DNA from: Actinomycetota bacterium
GTDB taxonomy: Bacteria > Actinomycetota > Nitriliruptoria > Nitriliruptorales > JAHWKO01
Assembly: GCA_019347855.1 (NCBI GenBank)
Contig: JAHWKO010000061.1
Location: 1 to 14,242, forward strand
Direction: 5' to 3'
Length of the DNA stretch: 14,242 nucleotides
Shown: positions 1 to 7,326 of the stretch, piece by piece
How positions within the stretch are numbered: the stretch's first letter is position 1
How the letters are laid out: every line of letters begins with the position of its first letter
Notes under the pieces: generated by a model
Databases searched by the model: none
Seen by the model: only the letters and a program-made list of their open reading frames with translations
Told to the model about the DNA's origin: nothing
Position numbers and translations under genes: made by a program

Positions 1-784
1 ACAGCTGTCGGTCACAGTCAGCGAAGTGCTCACGGAGGCGATACCGGGTACGAGCGGAGAGCGGTGGTGTGTGCCCGGGGTTACGTTCCGCGACGGCCGG
101 CACCTCGACGGGGTCCACGCCGAGGTGACCCCAGGAGCTGCTGAGCGTGCCCTGCCGGTCCGCCGCCAGGTCCGCCGTGAACAGCACCAGGAGCCGCTCC
201 CGCCCGAAGGCACCGATCCAGCGCTGGAGCTGCTCCGCGTACCGGCCACGCGCCAGGTAAGAGCGGTCCCGGTCCGATCGCGCGCCACCCTCCAGCGCCT
301 CTCCGTCACCCCGGCGTGCCGCCTCCGCCTCGATCGCGGCCTCGAACGTCGGGATGGGCTCGTTGCCACGCCGGCGCTGGTGGTGGAAGTGTGACCATGC
401 CCGGTCCACCGGGTCGCGGAGGATCGCGATGAGCGCGGGCGATCCGAGCGTCTCGGCGACACGGTTCGGGCCGCGGTCGTCGTACAGGAGGTACGGGGTG
501 GCCTCACCCGTCGCCCATCTCACGTCCCCTTCGCGGAGCTCGGCCTCGAGCGGGAAGTGCGCGCGGTACCAGCACCGGCCACGGTCGTACCAGGCATCGA
601 AGTAGTGGATCTCCTTCATGACGGCGGGCGCCACCGACGGGTGGGTGCACAGCAGGTCGTAGAGGGACGTCGTCCCGCTGCGCTGCGCACCGATGACGAG
701 GAAGTCCGGCAGCGCGCGTTCGTGGCAGCTCCCGAGCCGCTCAGTCGACGGTTGGTCGGGGAGCCAGACGGGGATCTCACGCAT
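1..784 (-). CDS. Sulfotransferase, 3' end cut by window edge
   Basis: This is a PAPS-dependent sulfotransferase of the heparan-sulfate/NodH-like type, expected to move sulfate onto a sugar or lipid hydroxyl or amine. Translation from the ATG at 784 gives 261 residues before the sequence ends. The 5'-phosphosulfate loop IGAQRSGTTSL lies at residues 31-41, a KEIHYFD segment at 57-63, GEATPYLL at 93-100, and the 3'-phosphate-binding segment LRDPVDRAWSHF at 122-133. These occur in the order and spacing of Sulfotransfer_1 proteins. The family is usually about 280-320 residues, so only the tail is missing. The ATG is the only good start, because an in-frame TGA lies a short way upstream; no strong Shine-Dalgarno sequence is visible. 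It is transcribed away from the second sulfotransferase. The family call is firm; the acceptor is unknown. Confidence 0.88.
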   Translation of the reverse strand, partial: MREIPVWLPDQPSTERLGSCHERALPDFLVIGAQRSGTTSLYDLLCTHPSVAPAVMKEIHYFDAWYDRGRCWYRAHFPLEAELREGDVRWATGEATPYLLYDDRGPNRVAETLGSPALIAILRDPVDRAWSHFHHQRRRGNEPIPTFEAAIEAEAARRGDGEALEGGARSDRDRSYLARGRYAEQLQRWIGAFGRERLLVLFTADLAADRQGTLSSSWGHLGVDPVEVPAVAERNPGHTPPLSARTRYRLREHFADCDRQL

Positions 785-863
785 CAGGCGGGACCGTAGC
801 CGTGGCCGGCCTCGCGGAACGTCGGGAGGTCACGGGACCTCGCCGGTTGGTTCAATCGTCGGC
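785..863. promoter_or_regulatory. Divergent intergenic region with 6-bp inverted repeat
   Basis: This 79-base gap lies between the start codons of two sulfotransferase genes facing away from each other, so it must hold both start regions unless transcripts are leaderless. It contains a perfect inverted repeat, gaggtc (826-831) and gacctc (836-841), separated by acgg. I see no convincing -35/-10 pair. The repeat could be an operator or a small hairpin in the leader of the plus-strand gene; the regulatory role is inference from position only. Confidence 0.35.
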
Positions 864-2001
864 GTGACGACGACCGCCCGGCCCGGCATCTGTGTCCTCG
901 GTATGCACCGCAGCGGCACGTCGGTCACCGCCGCGATGTTGGAGGAGCTCGGGGTCTCGCTCGGCGACGAGCGGGCTCTGATGCCCGAGCTCCGCGAGCA
1001 CCGCGAGATCGTGCGGATCGACGACGACCTCCTGCGCGAGGCCGGCGGGCGATGGGACGACCCGCCCCGACGGTCGGCGTTGAGCGGCGTCCTCCGGTCT
1101 CCGCCCGAGGGGCTCCGGGACCGCGCGGTCACGGTGTTGGAGGAGCTCGGGGAACGGCCCTCCTGGGGTTTCAAGGACCCGCGCGCGAGCCTGACGTTGC
1201 CGTTCTGGCGAGACATCGCGGATCTGGTGCCGGTGCTGTGTGCGCGACCCGGTCGACGTCGCCCGCTCCCTCGAACGACGCGACCGCTTCCCCCTGGCCA
1301 AGGGCGTGTGGCTGTGGGCGAACCACCTGGCGGCGCTGCTCGACGCGTCGATCCGGGATCCGCTACTGATCCTGTACGAGGATCTGTTGCGCGATCCCCG
1401 GGCCACGGTGGACCGCCTGATCACGCACCTCCGGCTCCAGCCGCCATCCGAGGGTGCTGCGCGCGCTGCCGGGCTCGTGCGAGGCGACGGCGGGGGCGCT
1501 CCCCCTCCGGCCACCGGCGTAGCGCGGGCGGCGAGGGAGGCGTACGAGCTCGTCCGCACGGGGGGCCTGAGGCCACCGGCGTCCGTCACGGCCATCCTCC
1601 GCCAGCTCGACGACGACCTGCGCCCCCGCCTCAGCGAGTCCTGGGAGCAACGCACGGAGAGGATGCTCGAGGCCATCACCAGGGCCGTGCCCGCAGGCTC
1701 GACCATCGCGGTCATCGATGACGGCAGCCTCCAGCTCCCCCCGGACGTCCGGGGCTGCCGTGTGTTGCGCCACGACGACCTCCCCGGGGTGGAGGGTCCT
1801 CCGGCGGACGGCGCTGGTGCGTCCGCCCGGCTCGCCCGGATCCGGGACGCGGGCGCCTCGCACGTCGCCATCTCCTGGACGTCGACGTGGTGGATCGACC
1901 ACTTCGCCGCGTTCGCGAGCGCCCTCCGATCAGGCGGTGAGCCCGTACTCGCCGACGAGCGGGTCACGCTGTTCGCCCTCGGGGCGCCAACCGATCGCTA
2001 G
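864..2001 (+). CDS. Sulfotransferase with C-terminal accessory domain, apparently frameshifted
   Basis: This is a PAPS-type sulfotransferase read in two frames. From the GTG at 864, frame one gives the P-loop VLGMHRSGTS (residues 11-20), a helix MLEELGVSLG and FKDPRASLTLPFW (103-115), and is sensible to codon 125 (ends 1238). From base 1240 the next frame continues with VRDPVDVARSLERRDRFPLA, the 3'-phosphate-binding motif, then a helical part containing YEDLLRDP. A tail of about 100 residues (VAVIDDGSL-like start, then TSTWWIDHF) resembles an accessory domain seen on some actinobacterial sulfotransferases and glycosyltransferases. Joined, the protein would be about 378 residues. GTG 864 is chosen because the first beta-strand GICVLG needs to be included. 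Without a frame change neither part has both cofactor motifs, so the gene is a pseudogene, a sequencing error or, less likely, recoded. Its stop overlaps the convergent operon's last stop. Confidence 0.75.
1233..1246 (+). other. Apparent +1 frameshift site
   Basis: The reading frame changes between codon GTG-CTG (1233-1238) and GTG-CGC-GAC (1240-1248). One base, T1239, is extra, or two bases are missing. The site sits in a TG-rich run, gctgtgtgcgcg, which is prone to slippage and to assembly error. It falls immediately before the RDPVDVARS motif. Confidence 0.7.
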
Positions 2002-3179
2002 CCGGGGAGGGGGACGTCCGCGGCCCGCAGTAGATCGGTCAGGACACGAGGTGCCGAGAACCAGCGTTCCGCCCGTTCCCGTGCCCCGGCGGCGTGGTCG
2101 TCCCACGCGCCCTCGACGGTACGGATCCCACGAGCAGCGCCCCCGACGTCACGGAACAACCGGAGCCCGGTCCCGGCGCCCATCCAGGACAACCCCGTGT
2201 CCGACACCACCGCGGGCCGCCCCGCGGCCAGGTAGGCGGCCGTGCGGTTGTTGAACGCCCCGGTCCGGGCCTGCACGAACGCGTCCTTCGCGATGCCGAT
2301 CTCCCCCCTGGAGTCCGCGAGGTACGACCGGTAGTCGGCCGTGGACCGCGATCGTGGAACGGGATCGACGACGCGCCAGCCGTGCGCACGGAGCCGGTCG
2401 CGTGGGGCCGCTCCCGCGAGGGCCAGCTCGACCGGCACACCGATCCGATCCGGGAGCTCGACGATCCGCTCCAGCGTGACGTCCTTCTGGTGCCAGCGTC
2501 GGCCATCCCAGTCTCGAGATCCGTACGACGCCCACGAGGTGACGGTCGTCCAGGCGGCGCCGTCCTCCACCGGTTCCACCGTCCAGGAGGCGACGTCGAC
2601 CGGTGGGAGGGTGGCCACCCACCGACGACCCGCCGACGGCACGTCGGCCGTGCCGTCCGCGAGGTTCACCGCGTACGTGGCCAGCACGTCGTGCCGATCG
2701 ATGTGGGCGGCCCAGTCCGGATCCTCGAGCATGCGGATCTGCGTGAACGGCGCGTCGCAGTCCACGAGGATGTGACGCGACGCGAGCTCGAGTTCGGGGG
2801 CCCAGCACGTAGCGGCCACGTCGATGACCACAGCAGCACCTGCCAACGTCGCCCGGGCCTCCTCCCGGGACATGCCGTGGTCCTCATCCCCATCGCGGTA
2901 CCACCACCGGATCCCCCCGAGCCCCTCGACCTCCAGGCTGTGCCGGAGGTGCGCCAGCCCGACGGTCGCATCCCGGGTCAGCATGCCACGGTCCGGGTCG
3001 TAGCACGTCCCGTCGTGCCCCTCCCCCGAGATGTCGGCCGTCTCGACGTACACCGGCTCGAACCCGAGGTCACGGAGCCCCTGCAGGTACGGCAGGAACA
3101 CCAGGGTCATCCCGCCGAGCGGGAAACGCACGACGTAGCCGGTGACCACCACGACCGGCCGCGCTGCGTCGCTGGTCAC
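1998..3179 (-). CDS. CgeB-like GT-B glycosyltransferase, paralog D
   Basis: This is a predicted cytosolic glycosyltransferase of 393 residues and the last gene of the operon. It begins with a nucleotide-binding-like strand/loop VVVVTGYVVRFPLGGM (residues 9-24) and GLRDLGFEPVYVE (34-46). A central VDCDAPFTQIR (139-149) follows. The C-terminal donor-side half carries SRGEIGIAKDAFV (290-302), RTGAFNNRTAAYLAAGRP (305-322) and SDTG (326-329). The last half resembles Glyco_trans_1_2/CgeB proteins. It is the most divergent of the four paralogs: where the others read RSGWF and QDTGW, this one reads RTGAF and SDTGL. It is closest to paralog B (shared VVDP.PRSR stretch). The GTG at 3179 is preferred over a GTG 27 bases upstream because it overlaps the previous stop as GTGA and has GGAGGG at 3186-3191, six bases away. 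Donor and acceptor are unknown. Confidence 0.78.
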   Translation of the reverse strand: MTSDAARPVVVVTGYVVRFPLGGMTLVFLPYLQGLRDLGFEPVYVETADISGEGHDGTCYDPDRGMLTRDATVGLAHLRHSLEVEGLGGIRWWYRDGDEDHGMSREEARATLAGAAVVIDVAATCWAPELELASRHILVDCDAPFTQIRMLEDPDWAAHIDRHDVLATYAVNLADGTADVPSAGRRWVATLPPVDVASWTVEPVEDGAAWTTVTSWASYGSRDWDGRRWHQKDVTLERIVELPDRIGVPVELALAGAAPRDRLRAHGWRVVDPVPRSRSTADYRSYLADSRGEIGIAKDAFVQARTGAFNNRTAAYLAAGRPAVVSDTGLSWMGAGTGLRLFRDVGGAARGIRTVEGAWDDHAAGARERAERWFSAPRVLTDLLRAADVPLPG

Positions 3180-4324
3180 AGGGCGCCCTCCAGCAGCCGA
3201 CCGCACACCTCCGCCGCGTCGAAATGCTCCTCCACCAGGCGTCGTGCGGCTGCTCCATGCCGTTCCGGATGCGCGGCGACCTCCTCGATCGCGCTGACGG
3301 CGTCCTCGGGTGTCGAGAACGCCAGGAGCCCGTCACCGTCCGGCAGCCAGTCGCGCCAGCCGGTGTCCTGGACGATCGCCGGGCGCCCGCTCGCCATGTA
3401 GTAGCAGGTGCGCTCGCTGAACCACCCCGAGCGGGCCGCCACGTACCCGTGCTTGGCGAACCCCAGCTCGCCGAGGCTGCGGCGCATGAACGTCCGGTAG
3501 CGCTCGGTGGTGAGGGTCGACTCGATCGCGTTCGGCTGCTCCCAGCCGTGGTCGCGCAGCAACCGTTCGCCCTGCAGCATCGCTTCCCCGTCGCCGCCGC
3601 CGAGGGCGATCGCCAGCCGCTGCTCGGTGCGTCGTGGCAGGTCGACGTACCTCCGGATACTGCGGTCCTTCATCCCGAAGTCACGGCCGTCCCACGTCCG
3701 CACGTCGTAGGCGTGCCACGCGGTCACGGTGGTCAGCGGCTGGTCGCGACACGGCGGGTCGTCAGCCGGGGGCCAGCAGATCGTCGACACCGGTTGACGC
3801 GTGGGCACCCACTCGTGCCGCTGGGCTGGCAGCGGTGGCCGGCCGAAGGTGAACAGCCGCGTGTGCGTCTCCGGCACGGACCCGAGCATCTCGTCGCCCT
3901 GCGCGATGCGGATCTGGTTGAACACCGGATCCGTGTCGATCGCGAGCCGGTGCGGGATCGCGCGGTACTCGGGACGCATCGGACAGGTCATCGAGACGTT
4001 GACGAACACGTCCGCCTCCGCCAGCACGTCCATCGTGGTCTCGCGGTCCATGCCCTCGAAGCGGTCCTGGGGCACGTGCCGGAACACCCACCGCCCGTCG
4101 AGGCCGAGATCCGCCATCTCCCGCTGGAGGAACCGGACCCCGGCGTGACAGTCGGGATCCACCTCGTCGGTCTCCGGGTCGTAGCCGAACGGCGCGTCCC
4201 CGGCGTCGTCGAGGAACCAGACGTCGTGCCCCAACTCCCGGAACCCCAGCGCGAACGAGACCGGGTGCCACAGGAACCCCGCGACGGGGAACCCCGCGAC
4301 CCAGCCGGCGACGACGACCTTCAC
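3176..4324 (-). CDS. CgeB-like GT-B glycosyltransferase, paralog C
   Basis: This predicted cytosolic glycosyltransferase of 382 residues is a paralog of A, B and D. The N-terminus is KVVVAGWVAGFPVAGFLW (2-19) with ALGFRELGHDVWFLDDAG (25-42), very like paralog A. The centre has ADVFVNVS (104-111), IDTDPVFNQIR (129-139) and WVPTRQP (172-178). The C-terminal half has SLGELGFAKHGYV (283-295), RSGWFSERTCYYMASGRP (298-315), QDTGW (319-323) and FSTPE (336-340), the probable donor-binding Rossmann half of a GT-B fold. The GTG at 4324 overlaps the preceding TGA by four bases (GTGA); a longer reading from 4429 would lie inside the GT4 gene and adds only low-complexity residues. The stop in turn overlaps the start of paralog D. 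Donor sugar and linkage cannot be read from the sequence. Confidence 0.8.
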   Translation of the reverse strand: MKVVVAGWVAGFPVAGFLWHPVSFALGFRELGHDVWFLDDAGDAPFGYDPETDEVDPDCHAGVRFLQREMADLGLDGRWVFRHVPQDRFEGMDRETTMDVLAEADVFVNVSMTCPMRPEYRAIPHRLAIDTDPVFNQIRIAQGDEMLGSVPETHTRLFTFGRPPLPAQRHEWVPTRQPVSTICWPPADDPPCRDQPLTTVTAWHAYDVRTWDGRDFGMKDRSIRRYVDLPRRTEQRLAIALGGGDGEAMLQGERLLRDHGWEQPNAIESTLTTERYRTFMRRSLGELGFAKHGYVAARSGWFSERTCYYMASGRPAIVQDTGWRDWLPDGDGLLAFSTPEDAVSAIEEVAAHPERHGAAARRLVEEHFDAAEVCGRLLEGAL

Positions 4325-5646
4325 GCCGGCACCGTCCCTCGCGACCCGCCGATGGCGACCCCGGCCTCCCCCAGGGCCACGCCCAGTCGTCGGCCTACCG
4401 CGTCCAGTCCGAAGGACCGCTCCGCGCATCGTCGCGCAGCCGCAGCGACGCCACGTCGGCGTCCCACGTCATCGAGCAGGGCGCCGAGGGCGTCGGCAAG
4501 GGCGTCTGGATCCTCCGGTGGGATGCGCAGCACCCCGTCGGCCTCGCCACGTGGGGCGAGGTCGCGGACCCCCGGGACATCGGTTGCAACGACCGGCAAC
4601 CCCGCTGCCATGGCCTCGAGGGGGGCGACCGGGAACCCCTCGTGACGGGAGGGCAGGACGGCGACGTCCCCGCACGAGACGAGGTCGGCGAGCTCGCTGC
4701 GGTCGGCGACGAACCGGTCCACCCAGACGACGTCCGTCCGTCCTCCCAGGCGCATCCGTAGGGCCTCGCGGTCCGGGCCGTCGCCCACCAGCAGCAGCCG
4801 GACGTCGTCACGTCCGTCCGCGAGGCGCGTCCAGGCCTCGATCAGCACGTCGAGCCCCTTGACGTGCATCGCGACGCGCCCGTGCCAGACGACGACCTCG
4901 ACGTCGGACGGCAGACCGAGCCGTCGGCGGACCGACGCGCCGTCGCTCGCCCTGTCCCACAGATCGAGTCGGACGGGGTTGGGGACATCCAACGCGGTGA
5001 CCCCGTAACGCTCGGCGACCCGAGCACGCTCGGAGGAGGGACCGGCCATGATCCCCGCCGCGAGCCGCACCGAGAGCGGACGCGTGAACCGCTCCAGGGG
5101 GGTGGTCCGGAAGTCCCCGCCCTGGAAGCTCGCGAGCACCGGCACACCCGACAGCCGACCCATGGCGACGACCACGTCGAAGCGCGGATGCTCGTAGTCC
5201 TGACAGATGATCGCGTCGACCCGATCCTCCCGGAGGACCCTCCCCAGCTCGACCACGGGCGTCGCCAGGTACGGGGCGAGCGCCCAGGCGGCGGTCGTGA
5301 CCCACCGTCGGCCCGGACCGCCCGTCTCCGCCCCGGCCTGCTCGACCGTCATCGCGTACGGGTTCGGCACGCGACGGCGAACGGCCCGGTACGGCGACGG
5401 AGCGGGGAGCACCACGATCGGGGCGCCGGTCGGTCCGTGGGTGGTCCGCGTCGTCGTCCGCGTGATGGCGGATACGACCACGATCGTGGCGTCGACCCCG
5501 ACGCGATCGAGGGCACGGACGTAGCCGAACAACCAGCCGTCGTCCAGGTCGTCACGGTACTGCTCGAACGTCAGTCCCACCGCGTCCAGGTAGTCCTCGA
5601 GCAGGTGGGTCCAATCGAGGATGACGACACGCCGTCGACCGCTCAC
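4321..5646 (-). CDS. GT4 family glycosyltransferase
   Basis: This is a retaining GT-B glycosyltransferase of family 4, 441 residues, expected to add a sugar from a nucleotide donor on the cytosolic side. The N-terminal acceptor half includes VVILDWTH (7-14) and an ICQDYEHPRFDV segment (147-158). The linker leads into the donor half with VVWHGRVAMHVKGLDVLIEA (252-271), LLLVGDGPDRE (284-294), and the EX7E motif HEGFPVAPLEAMAAGLP (335-351; E336 and E344). Lys263 is the usual donor-phosphate contact. The open frame extends to 6285, but the GTG at 5646 overlaps the upstream TGA as GTGA and places the first beta-strand at residue 7, as is normal for the family. It lies between paralogs B and C and is clearly not of their family. 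Confidence 0.9.
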   Translation of the reverse strand: MSGRRRVVILDWTHLLEDYLDAVGLTFEQYRDDLDDGWLFGYVRALDRVGVDATIVVVSAITRTTTRTTHGPTGAPIVVLPAPSPYRAVRRRVPNPYAMTVEQAGAETGGPGRRWVTTAAWALAPYLATPVVELGRVLREDRVDAIICQDYEHPRFDVVVAMGRLSGVPVLASFQGGDFRTTPLERFTRPLSVRLAAGIMAGPSSERARVAERYGVTALDVPNPVRLDLWDRASDGASVRRRLGLPSDVEVVVWHGRVAMHVKGLDVLIEAWTRLADGRDDVRLLLVGDGPDREALRMRLGGRTDVVWVDRFVADRSELADLVSCGDVAVLPSRHEGFPVAPLEAMAAGLPVVATDVPGVRDLAPRGEADGVLRIPPEDPDALADALGALLDDVGRRRGVAAAARRCAERSFGLDAVGRRLGVALGEAGVAIGGSRGTVPA

Positions 5647-6782
5647 AGCCCCGCTTCCGACAACATCGCGCCGAGGACCGTGCGGGCGTCGAACTCCCGC
5701 TCCGCGATCCGCCTGGCGCAGGTCGCGTGGTGCGCCGGGTCGGCCTCGACCGTGTGCAGGGCGTCCGCGGCTTGCTCGGGGGTCGAGAACGGGAACAGCC
5801 CACCCCCGTCCGTGGGGAGGAAACTCGACCAGCCGGTGTCCTGAGCGACGACGGGTCGCCCCGCAGCGAGGTAGTTGGCGCTGCGCTCCGCGAACCAGCC
5901 GGAGCGCGAGCGCACGAACGCCTGTTTCTGGACGGTGAGCTCGCCGCGGCTGGCGTGGATGTAGTCCTGGAGATCCCAGATCGTCCGGGATCGCGGCAAC
6001 GGGTCGACGACGCTCCACCCGGCGGCTCGCAGCTCCTCGCGGGGGGCCGGTCCGTCCAACGCGATCTCCAGGGCCAGCCCCGTGCGGGCTGGGAGATCCC
6101 AGACCACCGGGAACGCGGCGTCCTTCTGGCCCCAGGTCTCGCCCTCCCACGTCACCGTCCCGTAGGAACGCCAGTTCATCACCGTGGTCCACGTCCCTCC
6201 GATCTCGTGGTCCTCGTCCCAGAGCGGTAGATGGATCGGTTGCCGGGTGGGGCGCCACCGCAGCCCGACGTCGGGGATCCGGCACCAGGGCTCGCCGATC
6301 GCCTCGGCGAACGTGAAGTGCAGGTCGTGCATCTCCATGAGGACGCGCAGGTCGTCGTTCCCCGTGAGGGCTCGCACCTGGTTGAACGCGGAGTCCGTGT
6401 CGACGAACGCGAGAGTCCGAGCCTTGCGATGGTGCTCGAAGGGGAACAGCCCACCGCTGAGGTTGATCAGCAGGTCCGCGGTCGCGCAGCGGCCATGGAC
6501 ATCACGCCGGTCTGTCCCGTGGTAGTCCCCATGCGGGTCCATGTAGGCCCAAGGCAGATCGAAGGCCTCGAACAGGTCGGTCAGCCAGGCGATCGTGTAC
6601 GAGGCGTCCTCGATCACGTCCCGCCGGTCCGGGTGGTAGGGCCACGCCCAGTGGTCCTCCAGGTAGAAGACCTCGACCCCGAGATCCCGCAGTCCCAGGC
6701 AGTACTGCAGGTAGTGCAGTCCCATCCCGCCGACGGGGACCGCACCCGCCAGTCCGCACACGACCACCCGCGGATCAGGCAT
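5643..6782 (-). CDS. CgeB-like GT-B glycosyltransferase, paralog B
   Basis: This predicted cytosolic glycosyltransferase has 379 residues. The N-terminus VVVCGLAGAVPVGGMGL (6-22) leads into CLGLRDLGVEVFYLED (28-43). The middle has LLINLSGGL (104-112), VDTDSAFNQVR (127-137), WRPTRQP (176-182) and WTTVMNWRSYG (198-208). The C-terminal half carries SRGELTVQKQAFV (278-290), RSGWFAERSANYLAAGRP (293-310), QDTGWSSFLP (314-323) and FSTPEQA (332-338). The AAGRP segment matches the CgeB/Glyco_trans_1_2 pattern. It is most like paralog D in the first 45 residues and around LRAAGWSVVDPLPRSR (251-266). The ATG at 6782 overlaps the stop of the acyltransferase upstream by eight bases and has GGAGGA about eleven bases before it. 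An extension to 6851 adds residues without family match. Confidence 0.8.
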   Translation of the reverse strand: MPDPRVVVCGLAGAVPVGGMGLHYLQYCLGLRDLGVEVFYLEDHWAWPYHPDRRDVIEDASYTIAWLTDLFEAFDLPWAYMDPHGDYHGTDRRDVHGRCATADLLINLSGGLFPFEHHRKARTLAFVDTDSAFNQVRALTGNDDLRVLMEMHDLHFTFAEAIGEPWCRIPDVGLRWRPTRQPIHLPLWDEDHEIGGTWTTVMNWRSYGTVTWEGETWGQKDAAFPVVWDLPARTGLALEIALDGPAPREELRAAGWSVVDPLPRSRTIWDLQDYIHASRGELTVQKQAFVRSRSGWFAERSANYLAAGRPVVAQDTGWSSFLPTDGGGLFPFSTPEQAADALHTVEADPAHHATCARRIAEREFDARTVLGAMLSEAGL

Positions 6783-7326
6783 CGCCGGCCCCGTCCTCCG
6801 CCTCGTACACCGAACCCACGATCCGGGCCGGCTGTCCGGCCACGATGGCACCCGGCGGTACCGGCTGATCGACCACGGTGCCGGTCCCGATCACCGCATC
6901 GTCGCCGATCGTCACCGGCCCGACCACGACGGTGAGGTTGTTGATCCAGACGTTGTCACCGATCACCACGTCGCCACCGCCGCCATGTGTCTCCTGCCCC
7001 ACGGGCGCCCCGGGCGGGGCCGTGAAAGGGGTGTCGGCGATCAGCACCCGGTAGCCGATCATCGCGTGGGACCCGATGACGACCTCGTGGTCGGAGCTGA
7101 CCACCGACCCGTTGAAGGTGCAGAAGTCGCCGGTGACGAGGCGTCCGGAGGGGCCCAGCACGAACATCGTCCCGTCGTAGACGCCGTTGCTCCGCCCGAT
7201 CCTCACCCCCCGTTCGCTGCGGTAGTGCAGGAACGCGTACGACGAGTACAGCCAGCTGTCCGCTCCCAGCTCGACGTTGTCGGGGAGCGGTCGGGGGAAC
7301 CAGTCGTGCTGGAGCCCGCCAGTCAC
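6775..7326 (-). CDS. Hexapeptide-repeat (LbH) acyltransferase, second copy, catalytic His absent
   Basis: This is a left-handed beta-helix protein of the sugar O-acetyltransferase type, 183 residues. After PLPDNVELGADSWLY (13-27) and an HYRSERG segment it has runs of hexapeptide turns such as VVIGSHAMIGYRVLIADT (82-99) and VVIGDNVWINN (120-130), ending VPPGAIVAGQPARIVG (156-171), the usual cap of Maa/NodL-like enzymes. It is a tandem paralog of the gene just upstream. The usual catalytic His after the IADxxF strand is not there: the aligned residue is Thr102 (codon 7021-7023) in PFTAPPG. Either the enzyme uses another base (H114, in ETHGGGG, is a candidate) or it is not catalytic. GTG 7326 overlaps the previous TGA as GTGA and has AGGAGG at 7333-7338, six bases away. 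Confidence 0.85.
   Translation of the reverse strand: MTGGLQHDWFPRPLPDNVELGADSWLYSSYAFLHYRSERGVRIGRSNGVYDGTMFVLGPSGRLVTGDFCTFNGSVVSSDHEVVIGSHAMIGYRVLIADTPFTAPPGAPVGQETHGGGGDVVIGDNVWINNLTVVVGPVTIGDDAVIGTGTVVDQPVPPGAIVAGQPARIVGSVYEAEDGAGDA

Noticed and set aside
852..1967. Minus-strand open frame across the plus-strand sulfotransferase
   Set aside because: The translation is Ser/Arg/Pro-rich without motifs, while the plus strand carries the PAPS-binding motifs, even though split in two frames.
2094..4645. Long plus-strand open frames (2094-3401 and 3224-4645) opposite the glycosyltransferase genes
   Set aside because: They lie antisense to genes with clear family motifs, have Arg/Pro/Gly-rich low-complexity translations, and are expected by chance at this GC content.
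5647..6285. Extended N-terminus for the GT4 gene (open frame to 6285)
   Set aside because: The extra 213 residues overlap paralog B entirely, look random, and the GTGA-coupled GTG at 5646 gives a normal-length GT4 protein.
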